In this document: positions 56,531 to 64,000 of the stretch, in pieces
Layout: each line of letters starts with the position of its first letter
How positions within the stretch are numbered: position 1 is the first letter of the stretch
Assembly (NCBI RefSeq): GCF_003350295.1
Contig: NZ_QLYY01000014.1
Span: forward strand, 1-64,000
Source: Vibrio tetraodonis
GTDB taxonomy: Bacteria; Pseudomonadota; Gammaproteobacteria; Enterobacterales; Vibrionaceae
Reading direction: 5' to 3'
Length of the DNA: 64,000 bases
Program-made: the position numbers and the translations under genes
Notes under the pieces: generated by a model
Told to the model about the DNA's origin: nothing
The model's input: only the letters and a program-made list of their open reading frames with translations
Databases searched by the model: none

Positions 56531-57988
56531 GTGGGCGCAAACTTGAGTAAACATGCCGCAATACTATATCTCTCAAAAATCAAACAGTTTCTGCATAAGG
56601 GGGCCTTACTAGCTCAGCTAAGCTTACTAAACGTCACCCTATTGTTTTCCCCTGTATCAGTTGCGAATCAAGAAAACACAGAGTCACGAACTTTGATTGT
56701 GACCAACTCAAAAGCGTGGAAGCCCTTTTCTTATCTAGACGACGATCAACAACCCGCCGGGATATTGATTGACTACTGGCAACATTTTGCCAAACACAAT
56801 AATGTCGAGATTGAATTTCTTTTATTAGATTGGAATGACTCACTTGAGGCAGTACGCACAGGACAAGCAGATGTGCATGCAGGGATACTATGGTCTGAAG
56901 GAAGAGAAGCCTATCTAGATTACACCCCAGAGATCATCACTATTGATACTCAGATGTACATAAATCGAGATTTGATAGGTCTTGACCTCAATGACTTTAT
57001 GTTGGGCAAACATAACTATAAAGTGGGAGTAGTAACGGGCGGATACGAAGAAGAATTTACTCGCAACAATTACCCTAATATTCGACTTGTGTCATTCAAC
57101 AATAACCAGAAAATGATTGATGCGGCGTTTAAAGGAGAGATCTCCGCTTTTGTTGCGGATTTACAAGTGGGAAATTTCTATCTTTTGACAAGCAACCAGC
57201 CCAACGCTTTCATTGGTGTTAGAAATCTTTACTCAGGAGACTTGAGAGCTGCGGTAAAAGAGGGTAATAAAGCGTTACAAGATAGGATAATAAAGGGACA
57301 GGAAACGATTACCACAAGTGAGAAGCAGCGCATTTTGAGTCGTTGGATGCACGTCAATACTGTCTACCCGGCTTATTTGGCACCGATTCTCATTGCGATT
57401 GCTGTGGGTGGTGCGATCCTCTATATATTTGCATTGAGGTATTCGGTGCGCATGAAAACTCGTGAGTTAGCCTTGGCCAATGAAGAGCTAAAGAAACTCT
57501 CTGAGACGGATTCATTGACAGGGCTGAGTAATCGTCGACATTTCGTTTCGGAGTTTCAACAGCGTATAGAGATGCAGGGTGACGTATGTGTCATTATATT
57601 TGATATTGATGACTTCAAATCTATAAATGACAACTACGGGCATCAGGTCGGTGATCATGTCATTAAAACGGTTGCAGAGGCGGTACATGAAAAAGTCGGA
57701 TCGGACCAACTTTTGGGCCGTATCGGTGGTGAGGAGTTTGCCCTTGTGATGAACAACCAAGATGAGCTGCGAGTAAAAGAAGTCTCCCACGCTATTTGTG
57801 ACTTAATTCGAAATCTAGACTTTAGCGACAAGCTTCCCTATCAGGTTACCGTCAGCTTAGGGTGCGCATATTACCCAACGGCACATCAGGATATACAGCT
57901 TTCAGATGCTGATCAACTAATGTATCAAGCGAAAGCACAAGGGAAGGACCAAGCGGTTGTGCACAACATGGAAAATTCACATTCTTGA
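56531..57988 (+). CDS. Diguanylate cyclase with periplasmic SBP_bac_3 sensor domain
   Basis: 485 residues from a GTG. After a hydrophobic N-terminal segment, a family-3 solute-binding sensor (~55-275: NSKAWKPFSYLDDDQQPAGILIDYW, AVRTGQADVHAGILWSEGR) sits in the periplasm. A TM segment (~283-303) and short coiled coil lead to the GGDEF domain (~325-480), whose active site reads GRIGGEEFALV (GGEEF, active form). No RxxD inhibitory site is evident just before it. It makes cyclic di-GMP in response to a small periplasmic ligand, influencing biofilm or motility. A hairpin TTGACC/GGTCAA follows the stop. Confidence 0.92.
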   Translation: MGANLSKHAAILYLSKIKQFLHKGALLAQLSLLNVTLLFSPVSVANQENTESRTLIVTNSKAWKPFSYLDDDQQPAGILIDYWQHFAKHNNVEIEFLLLDWNDSLEAVRTGQADVHAGILWSEGREAYLDYTPEIITIDTQMYINRDLIGLDLNDFMLGKHNYKVGVVTGGYEEEFTRNNYPNIRLVSFNNNQKMIDAAFKGEISAFVADLQVGNFYLLTSNQPNAFIGVRNLYSGDLRAAVKEGNKALQDRIIKGQETITTSEKQRILSRWMHVNTVYPAYLAPILIAIAVGGAILYIFALRYSVRMKTRELALANEELKKLSETDSLTGLSNRRHFVSEFQQRIEMQGDVCVIIFDIDDFKSINDNYGHQVGDHVIKTVAEAVHEKVGSDQLLGRIGGEEFALVMNNQDELRVKEVSHAICDLIRNLDFSDKLPYQVTVSLGCAYYPTAHQDIQLSDADQLMYQAKAQGKDQAVVHNMENSHS

Positions 57989-58005
57989 CCGCCCGTAGAG
58001 GTCAA
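57985..58005 (+). terminator. Weak terminator candidate after the cyclase gene
   Basis: TTGACC pairs with GGTCAA around a 9-nt loop, followed by ACTTTTACC. The stem overlaps the cyclase stop codon, so it is short and only suggestive. Confidence 0.4.
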
Positions 58006-58110
58006 ACTTTTACCACTTTGCGCACAAAGAAAGCAAACAAAACCATTTGGCGAAGAAAAACCTTTTCTTTTCAAATTACTGTGGCATATTAGACCTGTAT
58101 TCACGATGAT

Positions 58111-58185
<75 letters not shown>

Positions 58186-58390
58186 ATCCAAAACCTAGTT
58201 CAACCTGTTATTTCCAATTGTTTAAACTTCGTATCTAGCATTTTGATTCTAAAGATTTTTTCTTTCGCATCGAAATCAAATATTATTGATCTAGCCCCCA
58301 CATACACCAAATTAGCCTTTTCTCCAAAGCAGATTCATAGTGCCATGCATTTTTCGTCGATAAATCGATGGTTTTAGTGAAGGAACTTGC

Positions 58391-59230
58391 TTACGGCACG
58401 TACCACCATTTGTTGTCGATGGCCTTGAAACCTTCCGTTAGCGTTGGGCTTGGAATTCGAATATGAGTTCGCTCTGCTAAGTTGGCTTTGGTAAAAGCAT
58501 CACTTGAAAAAGGATGGTTGATCAATAACTCTTGTAAGCTCCCGTCCTCAAATGCGGCCTCTAGGCCTTTATGCATCACGTCAGATAACTCGGTATCGTT
58601 ATTGCGGATATAGAAAAATCGTCCGTAGGGGTAAATCAGAACCAGTTGGTTCTCGACCATCAGTTGCTTTTGGTTTCCGCGATAGGTTTCAAGGAATTGG
58701 TGAACTTCTGTTGCACCCAGTGGAAATAAGTCAAACCGTTTTCCTCCAACCATTTTGATTAAGATCTCAATGCGTGGTGCGGTAGTCACTTTCAGTCCCG
58801 AAGCTTCCAAGATTCGAATGTCTCCCCAGCCTTGTCCTTGCCCCATAACAAATGGGCTCAGTTGAGATACATTTTTAACATTCTCAACTTTTGCCTGTGT
58901 ATCTTGATGAATAATAAACAAACGCCATCCAGTCAAACCTAAATCTATGGGTAGGTAGATAGGTTTAAAACGCCCATCTAAGGTCTCATCAAAACCAGTA
59001 TCAAAAATATCGAGCTGGCCATTTTCAACAAGTTGCCGCGCCCGATTTTGATTAACTTCATTAGAGTCGACAATTGCTGTCATGTCAGAGCCTGATTTTT
59101 CAATCGCCAGTTTCAGCATGGCGAGCCCTATCGATTGTTGACCTATGCCATCAAGGTTGGGGTAGCGAATTTCTCTTGCAGAGACGACACTAGCGATGAC
59201 AGACAATAGCAATAGAGTGATCATCTTCAT
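58391..59230 (-). CDS. Periplasmic solute-binding-like protein
   Basis: 279 residues with a signal peptide (KMITLLLLSVIASVVSA). Mature sequence REIRYPNLDGIGQQSIGLAMLKLAIEKSG, then QLVENGQLDIFDTGFDETLDGRFKPIYLPIDLGLTGWRLFII and a C-terminal PFSSDAFTKANLAERTHIRIP... ending DNKWWYVP; a family-3-like binding fold. It is divergent from a histidine kinase gene with a ~100-bp shared promoter region, and a decayed copy of its C-terminus lies just beyond that kinase. This suggests that it presents a ligand to the kinase rather than to a transporter. Inference from context. Confidence 0.85.
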   Translation of the reverse strand: MKMITLLLLSVIASVVSAREIRYPNLDGIGQQSIGLAMLKLAIEKSGSDMTAIVDSNEVNQNRARQLVENGQLDIFDTGFDETLDGRFKPIYLPIDLGLTGWRLFIIHQDTQAKVENVKNVSQLSPFVMGQGQGWGDIRILEASGLKVTTAPRIEILIKMVGGKRFDLFPLGATEVHQFLETYRGNQKQLMVENQLVLIYPYGRFFYIRNNDTELSDVMHKGLEAAFEDGSLQELLINHPFSSDAFTKANLAERTHIRIPSPTLTEGFKAIDNKWWYVP

Positions 59231-59331
59231 GTTGAGTTTCCAAACTTTTTAACTGAGTTTTAGTATAGTTATTTGTCAGTAACCCTCCAGCTCACACTAT
59301 AATTGATAGACATCTTTCTAGAGATTATTTA

Positions 59332-61227
59332 ATGAGTAAAAGGTACGTCAGCAGGATAGGGCGTCGAGTGTTGCTAATTTTAGTCGCCATTAGCAGTGTG
59401 ATAACCCTGACCACTACGGGGTTGCAGCTGTACTTGGACTATGATAGAGAATTTAGTGACGTTGAATCGACGCATCAAGAAATCAAGCAGGTTTATTCTG
59501 GGCTGCTTGCCACCTCATTGTGGTTCTATGATATCCCGTCATTGCAAAAAAGGCTTGAGGAGCTGACGAATCTGCCCAAAGTTGATTATCTCGAAGTCGG
59601 TCTTGATGGAGAGGTAATATCATCTGGAATAAAGCCAGAGGGAAGTCATGTTACAAGCCGGTTCGAAATAAAATACTTTGACCAAAATACGGATTTAGAA
59701 GCAACGGTGGGAGAGCTTTCTGTTACCTCCAACTCGGAAAAAATTTATCACTTTCTACTTCAGCAGTTTTTCATCAGTCTCCTACTCAATGCGGTGAAAA
59801 CCTTTCTGGTGTGCAGCATTTTATTTTGGGTATTCCATAAAAGTATAAATGCGAGAGTCATCAGTATTGTCAAATACCTACGACATTATTCGCCACGTTA
59901 TGCAACCTCTAATTTACAGATGAACAATAAACATTGGACGATCGAGGACACGGACGAACTCAGTTGGGTTGCTGATGAAATTAATAAGCTTACTTGTACT
60001 TTTACTAAGCTGTATCAAAGCATTAAAGCTGAGCAAGAAAAGCTGCAAGATTTTACCTATGTGTCTTCTGACTGGCTATGGGAAACTGACAATACACATA
60101 GGTTGACTTTTTGTTCTGATCCGATGAGAGCTGCGTTGGGTATCGGTGAAGACAAGATACCTATTGTTCATAAAATTCAAGGGTTAAATAAATCGTTAAA
60201 ACTACAAGAAAAGCTTGAACAAAAGAAAAGCTTTTCAATGTGCCAAGATGAAATTGAATTTGATGGTAAGGCTTATTACTTCGTTTTCCAAGCCATTGCT
60301 AAATACAGTGGTGATGTTTTTGTTGGTTTTCGAGGTACAGCAATAAATGTTAGTGAGCTGAAACAAGCGCAGCTTGAGTTAGAAAAGCTCAATCATTCAC
60401 TCGAAGCGACTATCGCAATGCGAACGCAAGCTTTGCAAGAAAGTTTAAGGGAGCTTGAAAGCACTCAAGAGAAGCTTGTCGAATCTGAGAAAATGGCGGC
60501 TTTGGGTGGCTTAGTCGCTGGTGTGGCCCATGAGGTAAATACACCGCTTGGCATTGCCGTCACGGCTACTTCATTGGTTGAAGATAGTTTAAATAAGCTC
60601 AGTGATAGCTTTGACAATCAGACATTGACCAGTACTGAATTTACTAGTGAAAGCCAGATCATGGATAAAGGACTCTCTATGCTGAAAGCGAATTTAGAGC
60701 GTGCTTCTATCTTGATTAAAGACTTCAAAAGTACGGCGGTTGATCATATATCAGAAAATCAGTCTGAGTTTAATATTCGTCAAATGTTAGAAGCAGTGTT
60801 AGTGAGCCTTGAGAGTGAGACGAAAAAAGTTCCAGTAAGCATCGAGTTGATAGGTGAAAGGGAAATTACAATAAATAGTTTATCTGGTGTCTTAACTCAA
60901 GTGATGAGTCACTTGATCCTCAACAGTGTTTACCATGCGTTTGAACAAACTAGTAAACCTGCCAATATTTCGATTAGCTACCAGCAGTCTGAGCATGGCA
61001 TCACTTTTTTATACCAAGATAATGGGCAGGGCATAGATTTAGAAGACCAACAAAAAGTCTTTGAGCCGTTTTATACGACTAAACGAGGGAGTGGTGGCTC
61101 TGGGTTAGGTCTTACACTGGTATACAACTTAGTCAACCAAAAACTAAAAGGAGAGATCCTGCTGGAATCGAGTATTGGTAATGGTGTGAGCTATAAAATA
61201 ACCTTGCCCAAATCCTTGTCGAAATAA
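59332..61227 (+). CDS. Membrane-bound sensor histidine kinase
   Basis: 631 residues. TM1 ~13-33, a periplasmic region ~34-138, TM2 ~140-165 (LLNAVKTFLVCSILFWVF), a HAMP-like linker, a PAS-like domain ~235-345 (FTYVSSDWLWETDNTHRLTFCSDPM), a coiled coil, then the H-box LVAGVAHEVNTPLGIAV with phosphorylated His400 and an intact HATPase (LILNSVYHAFEQ, DNGQGIDLE, GSGGSGLGLT). No receiver domain and no response regulator gene nearby, so its partner lies elsewhere. It is divergent from a binding-protein gene that may supply its ligand-bound sensor. Confidence 0.92.
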   Translation: MSKRYVSRIGRRVLLILVAISSVITLTTTGLQLYLDYDREFSDVESTHQEIKQVYSGLLATSLWFYDIPSLQKRLEELTNLPKVDYLEVGLDGEVISSGIKPEGSHVTSRFEIKYFDQNTDLEATVGELSVTSNSEKIYHFLLQQFFISLLLNAVKTFLVCSILFWVFHKSINARVISIVKYLRHYSPRYATSNLQMNNKHWTIEDTDELSWVADEINKLTCTFTKLYQSIKAEQEKLQDFTYVSSDWLWETDNTHRLTFCSDPMRAALGIGEDKIPIVHKIQGLNKSLKLQEKLEQKKSFSMCQDEIEFDGKAYYFVFQAIAKYSGDVFVGFRGTAINVSELKQAQLELEKLNHSLEATIAMRTQALQESLRELESTQEKLVESEKMAALGGLVAGVAHEVNTPLGIAVTATSLVEDSLNKLSDSFDNQTLTSTEFTSESQIMDKGLSMLKANLERASILIKDFKSTAVDHISENQSEFNIRQMLEAVLVSLESETKKVPVSIELIGEREITINSLSGVLTQVMSHLILNSVYHAFEQTSKPANISISYQQSEHGITFLYQDNGQGIDLEDQQKVFEPFYTTKRGSGGSGLGLTLVYNLVNQKLKGEILLESSIGNGVSYKITLPKSLSK

Positions 61228-61361
61228 ACCATCATTTTCCGTTTTCTAAGGACGCGTTTGACAAGGCAAATCTAACCAATCGTGTCAGAGTTGATATTGA
61301 CAGCCCAGATACCAAAGAAAGCTTTAGTCAAATTGATAGTCGTTGGTGGTGTACCCCCTAG
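61224..61361 (+). pseudogene. Decayed 3' fragment of a solute-binding-like gene
   Basis: One frame reads INHHFPFSKDAFDKANL then TNRVR...SPDTKESF, and QIDSRWWCTP-stop. The protein encoded at 58391-59230 ends INHPFSSDAFTKANLAER...SPTLTEGFKAIDNKWWYVP. Shared spacing of INH, PFS, DAF, KANL, SP, F, ID and WW to the stop shows this is the C-terminal ~45 codons of a paralogue. The fragment begins over the kinase stop codon and has no start or ribosome site. It implies an earlier tandem binding-protein gene in the plus direction after the kinase, now lost. Confidence 0.82.
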
Positions 61362-62073
61362 TGGTTGTAGTAAGCAGAAATATTATAGCTAAGGGCGCAT
61401 TGTTTAAGTTTTATCGCGGTTGTGACAGGTCACAATGCTCTTAGCTATATCCCTACGCCAAGCTAGTTATTATTATATTATTTCGTTCTCGTGAACATTT
61501 TAATGCCGAGTATATGTCAACCAATCCTTATAAATAGTGTGATTGACTCCCGCCTTTTTGGTCTTGGATGCGTTCAACCTGAAATATCACTTTCTTTTAC
61601 ATGCGGCATAAATATAACTGATGGATTTGTTTATAAAAATACGAATTTAACAATAATGAAACAAAGATGGTTGTATTTACATTGTTGCCACTTTTTCATG
61701 TGTTCTAATAGGTGCATAAAAGAAAAAGTGGTGCTCTATTTCAAACGGCTTTGTACGGCTTAACTATGACATTGCTAGTTTGACTTAGTGGGGATATGGC
61801 TTTCGAACCACCCCGAGAATAGTAACCACAACGTCACTCAATTGTGTAGGACTCAGACCAGATACATAAATGGTTTGTGTACCAAGGACAGGTTTTTAGT
61901 CAGAGCATTTCTCGTCAAATGACCAAGTATGGAAAGTATGTTTTTCAGGGTGACCTGCGTAAGCAGAATTTACCACGTGCATAGCCTAGCGACAGGTGCA
62001 TTTGATGGGGGATTGCCTGCATCACATCCTCGTATTTTCTCAACAACGTCGATTCGTACTAGGAAAAAAAATA
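61362..62073. other. Intergenic region between kinase/remnant and the first repeat protein gene
   Basis: About 710 bp with no convincing gene. It begins just after the binding-protein remnant and contains the 66-bp inverted repeat at 61384. Short open frames here lack ribosome sites and recognisable products, and look like degraded sequence. It probably holds the promoter of the repeat-protein gene near its right end. Confidence 0.5.
61384..61449. repeat. 66-bp imperfect inverted repeat with inner palindrome
   Basis: TATAGCTAAG-ggc-GCATTG at the left is matched by CAATGC-t-CTTAGCTATA at the right, 16 pairs with a small internal bulge. Within it TTGTGAC-ag-GTCACAA (61420-61435) is a perfect 7-bp-arm palindrome competing with the outer pairing. 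It may be a folded RNA, a protein-binding site or a mobile-element end. The inner site resembles a CRP half-site pair but has a 4-bp rather than 6-bp spacer. Confidence 0.6.
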
Positions 62074-63093
62074 ATGATAAATACAATAACGTCAGTGATC
62101 TTTGGCACGGCTGCACTTGTTAGCCATAATGTTTACTCGCTTGATATAGCTATAAAATGCCCGGACGAACCTATTAACACTATGATGTTAGTGAACGATC
62201 AGGTATATGTTGTAGTTGATAATAACCTTATCCATAGTAAAGCTTTACTGGATAACTTAGAGCAAGGCAACATCCGTTTTTGTACATCTCAAGTGACCAA
62301 TATGTCCTCTTTATTTAAAGGAAGAAAAACTTTTAATACCAAGATTGGAGACTGGGATACATCAAACGTTACCGATATGTCCTCAATGTTTTATTGGGCA
62401 GAGTCTTTTAACCAAGATATCAGTCGCTGGGATATGTCAAACGTGACTACGATGCGAGAAATGTTTTTTGGTGCGAAAACATTTAATAAAACGATTGGTC
62501 ATTGGGATACTTCAAGTGTTGCAGATATGGATTCAATGTTTTCTTGGGCTAGTTCATTTAATCAAGACATCGGTTATTGGGACACCTCTAAAGTGGTCAG
62601 TATGGCTTGGATGTTTTTTAGAGCTAAAAAGTTTAATCAAGACATCGGCTACTGGAATACATCTCGCGTGAAATGGATGCATTCGATGTTTGGTGGAGCA
62701 GAGAATTTTAATCAAGACATTGGCCGTTGGAATACCTCAAATGTCACTAATATGTATGAAATGTTTTATAAAGCAAAGAATTTTAACAAAGATATCAGTA
62801 GATGGAATACGTCTAAAGTATTATCCATGTATCGGATGTTTTTTGGTGCTGTGTCTTTTAATCAAAATATTGGTTATTGGGATACCTCAAATGTGACTCA
62901 CATGAAGCAGATGTTTGATCATGCGATTAAATTTTCTCAAGACTTAAGTGATTGGAATGTGTCTAACGTAAGTAATTATAGTGAGTTTTCAATAGGTAGT
63001 GGTCTCGCTACTGTTCAGAGACCTAGTTTTAGTGATTCGCCTTGGTTAAACCAAAATGAATCTGTGTCCGAATATTATACTCTCAATCAATAA
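62074..63093 (+). CDS. Secreted BspA-type (DUF285) repeat protein
   Basis: 339 residues from the ATG at 62074 (AGGAAAAAAA upstream; signal peptide [21 protein letters not shown]); 26 extra codons upstream are rejected because they precede the signal. After an ~80-residue N-terminal domain ([10 protein letters not shown]... LEQGNIRFC), nine 25-residue repeats follow, of the form [20 protein letters not shown]. This is the DUF285/BspA leucine-rich-repeat surface protein family, linked in other bacteria to adhesion. No LPxTG or autotransporter domain is seen, so the mode of surface display is unknown. A paralogue starts 251 bp downstream. Confidence 0.9.
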   Translation: MINTITSVIFGTAALVSHNVYSLDIAIKCPDEPINTMMLVNDQVYVVVDNNLIHSKALLDNLEQGNIRFCTSQVTNMSSLFKGRKTFNTKIGDWDTSNVTDMSSMFYWAESFNQDISRWDMSNVTTMREMFFGAKTFNKTIGHWDTSSVADMDSMFSWASSFNQDIGYWDTSKVVSMAWMFFRAKKFNQDIGYWNTSRVKWMHSMFGGAENFNQDIGRWNTSNVTNMYEMFYKAKNFNKDISRWNTSKVLSMYRMFFGAVSFNQNIGYWDTSNVTHMKQMFDHAIKFSQDLSDWNVSNVSNYSEFSIGSGLATVQRPSFSDSPWLNQNESVSEYYTLNQ

Positions 63094-63112
63094 CCTTGGC
63101 GATCCCTTACTG

Positions 63113-63139
63113 ATGCCTTGTTAACACAAGGCATTTTTT
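63113..63139 (+). terminator. Terminator after the first repeat-protein gene
   Basis: ATGCCTTGT pairs perfectly with ACAAGGCAT (9 bp) around a TAAC loop and runs into TTTTTT. The downstream paralogue therefore has its own promoter. Confidence 0.92.
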
Positions 63140-63344
63140 CTAGTTGATTTTTAATTATTAAAACAAATTAATGATTTATATAATAATATTCAATATCATT
63201 AATGTTTACTTTGTCTTTTTAACGATAAAAATATCGAACTGATATCTTACTATAAGAATTTTTCCGATAAATTCTCCTCGATTTACTGATAAATATTCCT
63301 TTAATAAAATATAATTATATTTTTGTTTGTATAAGGAAGTAAAA

Positions 63345-64000
63345 ATGAAAAATACATATGCTTTATTAGCTTTAGGGTCATTTTTAGTCTTCGGCCAACA
63401 GGTACATGCTTCAGAAATATCAGTTAAATGCTCAAATGACGCGGTGAACTCTATCATCATAAAAGGTGGTATTGAATACTTAGTGGTAGATAATGAACTT
63501 ATTAAAAATCGATACAGATTATATGATTTAGAACAAGGAAAAATTCGATTTTGTACAACGCATGTCACGAGCATGTATGGCGTGTTTTCTTCATCAAAAA
63601 AATTTAACGCTGATATAAGTGACTGGGACACATCAAATGTTACAGACATGAGTATGATGTTTTCTCAAGCGCTTACGTTCAATCAAGATATCAGCAATTG
63701 GGATACATCAAAAGTAACTAATATGACAGGAATGTTTGCTAGCGCTGAATCCTTTAATCAAAATATTAGTCACTGGAATACATCCAATGTAAGCGATATG
63801 TCTATGATGTTTTCGAATGCTAAGTCCTTTAACCAAAACATTGGTCGCTGGGATACTTCTAATGCGACAGACATGTCCGATATGTTTCGCTGGGCTGAAT
63901 CATTTGATCAAGATATTGGTGATTGGGATACCTCGAATGTAGAGCTTATGTCAGGAATGTTTTCATCTGCTCGCTCTTTTAATCAAGATATTGGCTCATG
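63345..64000 (+). CDS. BspA-type (DUF285) repeat protein, 3'-truncated by window
   Basis: Open from the ATG at 63345 (AAGGAAG 5 nt upstream) to the last base, 218 codons without a stop. The signal peptide is KNTYALLALGSFLVFGQQVHA. The N-terminal domain (CSNDAVNSIII... VVDNELI, LEQGKIRFCTTHVT) is clearly paralogous to that of the protein encoded at 62074. Five complete 25-residue repeats ([24 protein letters not shown] and so on) are present, with a sixth entering the window edge. Same predicted role: a secreted or surface adhesion-type protein. A minus-strand frame overlapping it is a shadow. Confidence 0.9.
   Translation, partial: MKNTYALLALGSFLVFGQQVHASEISVKCSNDAVNSIIIKGGIEYLVVDNELIKNRYRLYDLEQGKIRFCTTHVTSMYGVFSSSKKFNADISDWDTSNVTDMSMMFSQALTFNQDISNWDTSKVTNMTGMFASAESFNQNISHWNTSNVSDMSMMFSNAKSFNQNIGRWDTSNATDMSDMFRWAESFDQDIGDWDTSNVELMSGMFSSARSFNQDIGS

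Noticed and set aside
61420..61435. CRP-binding site TGTGA...TCACA
   Set aside because: The spacer between half-sites is 4 bp, not the 6 bp CRP requires, and no promoter or gene start is nearby.
61491..62123. Short plus-strand frames between the kinase remnant and the first repeat protein
   Set aside because: They lack ribosome sites, signal peptides and recognisable motifs; one overlaps the real start of the repeat protein in another frame.
62341..62961. Regularly spaced 75-bp DNA repeats resembling an array
   Set aside because: They are codon-phased and encode the 25-residue DUF285 repeats; there are no distinct spacers, so this is not a CRISPR array.
63206..63649. Minus-strand 147-residue open frame near the right end
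   Set aside because: It lies opposite the second DUF285 gene, which has a signal peptide, ribosome site and family repeats; the minus-strand product has none of these.

Overview
The window looks like a chromosomal segment of a marine gammaproteobacterium, most likely a Vibrio or close Vibrionaceae relative. This rests on the betI-betB-betA-choXWV layout, a GbpA-like chitin monooxygenase, a Cti fatty-acid isomerase, a divergent LysR/lldP-lldD lactate locus, yejABEF, the abundant solute-binding, GGDEF and chemotaxis proteins, and moderate GC with AT-rich accessory stretches. No rRNA, IS element or CRISPR array was seen; there is one tRNA gene, tRNA-Gly(TCC).

Region 1 (1-12.5 kb) is the 3' part of a nonribosomal peptide cluster. 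It holds a giant NRPS whose 5' end lies outside the window (A-T-C-A-T-C-A-T-TE visible, specificity codes reading about Gly-Ser-Gly), an EntS-like MFS exporter, an EctB-like diaminobutyrate aminotransferase and an EntD-like phosphopantetheinyl transferase. A siderophore or similar small peptide is the simplest reading. Region 2 (12.6-16.3 kb) holds a GNAT, a RidA protein, an alpha/beta hydrolase, a secreted endonuclease I with an extra N-terminal domain, and a second GNAT. Region 3 (16.6-23.5 kb) is a complete choline-to-betaine operon with its regulator and choline ABC transporter, closed by a strong terminator.

Region 4 (about 24.3-31.6 kb) is an AT-rich accessory block of mostly secreted or unusual proteins: a GbpA-like lytic polysaccharide monooxygenase, a trypsin-fold protein that has lost its catalytic His and Ser, an orphan cyclodipeptide synthase, and a large secreted protein with a furin-type RQKR site and a possible nuclease-like C-terminal domain. 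This block holds the most novel material.

Region 5 (31.6-56.3 kb) is core-like metabolism and transport: a PhzF-family enzyme, lldD and lldP with a LysR regulator, a stand-alone YejF-like ATPase with a TPR-like partner, a LonB-like protease, fermentative D-lactate dehydrogenase, a chemoreceptor, a Nudix hydrolase, the yejABEF peptide importer, a solute-binding protein, an S4 protein, Cti and an OFA-type transporter. Region 6 (56.5-64 kb) is a sensory and surface region: a periplasmic-sensor diguanylate cyclase, tRNA-Gly, a divergent solute-binding protein/histidine kinase pair with a decayed copy of the binding-protein gene downstream, and two tandem DUF285 (BspA-type) repeat proteins, the second cut off by the window end.
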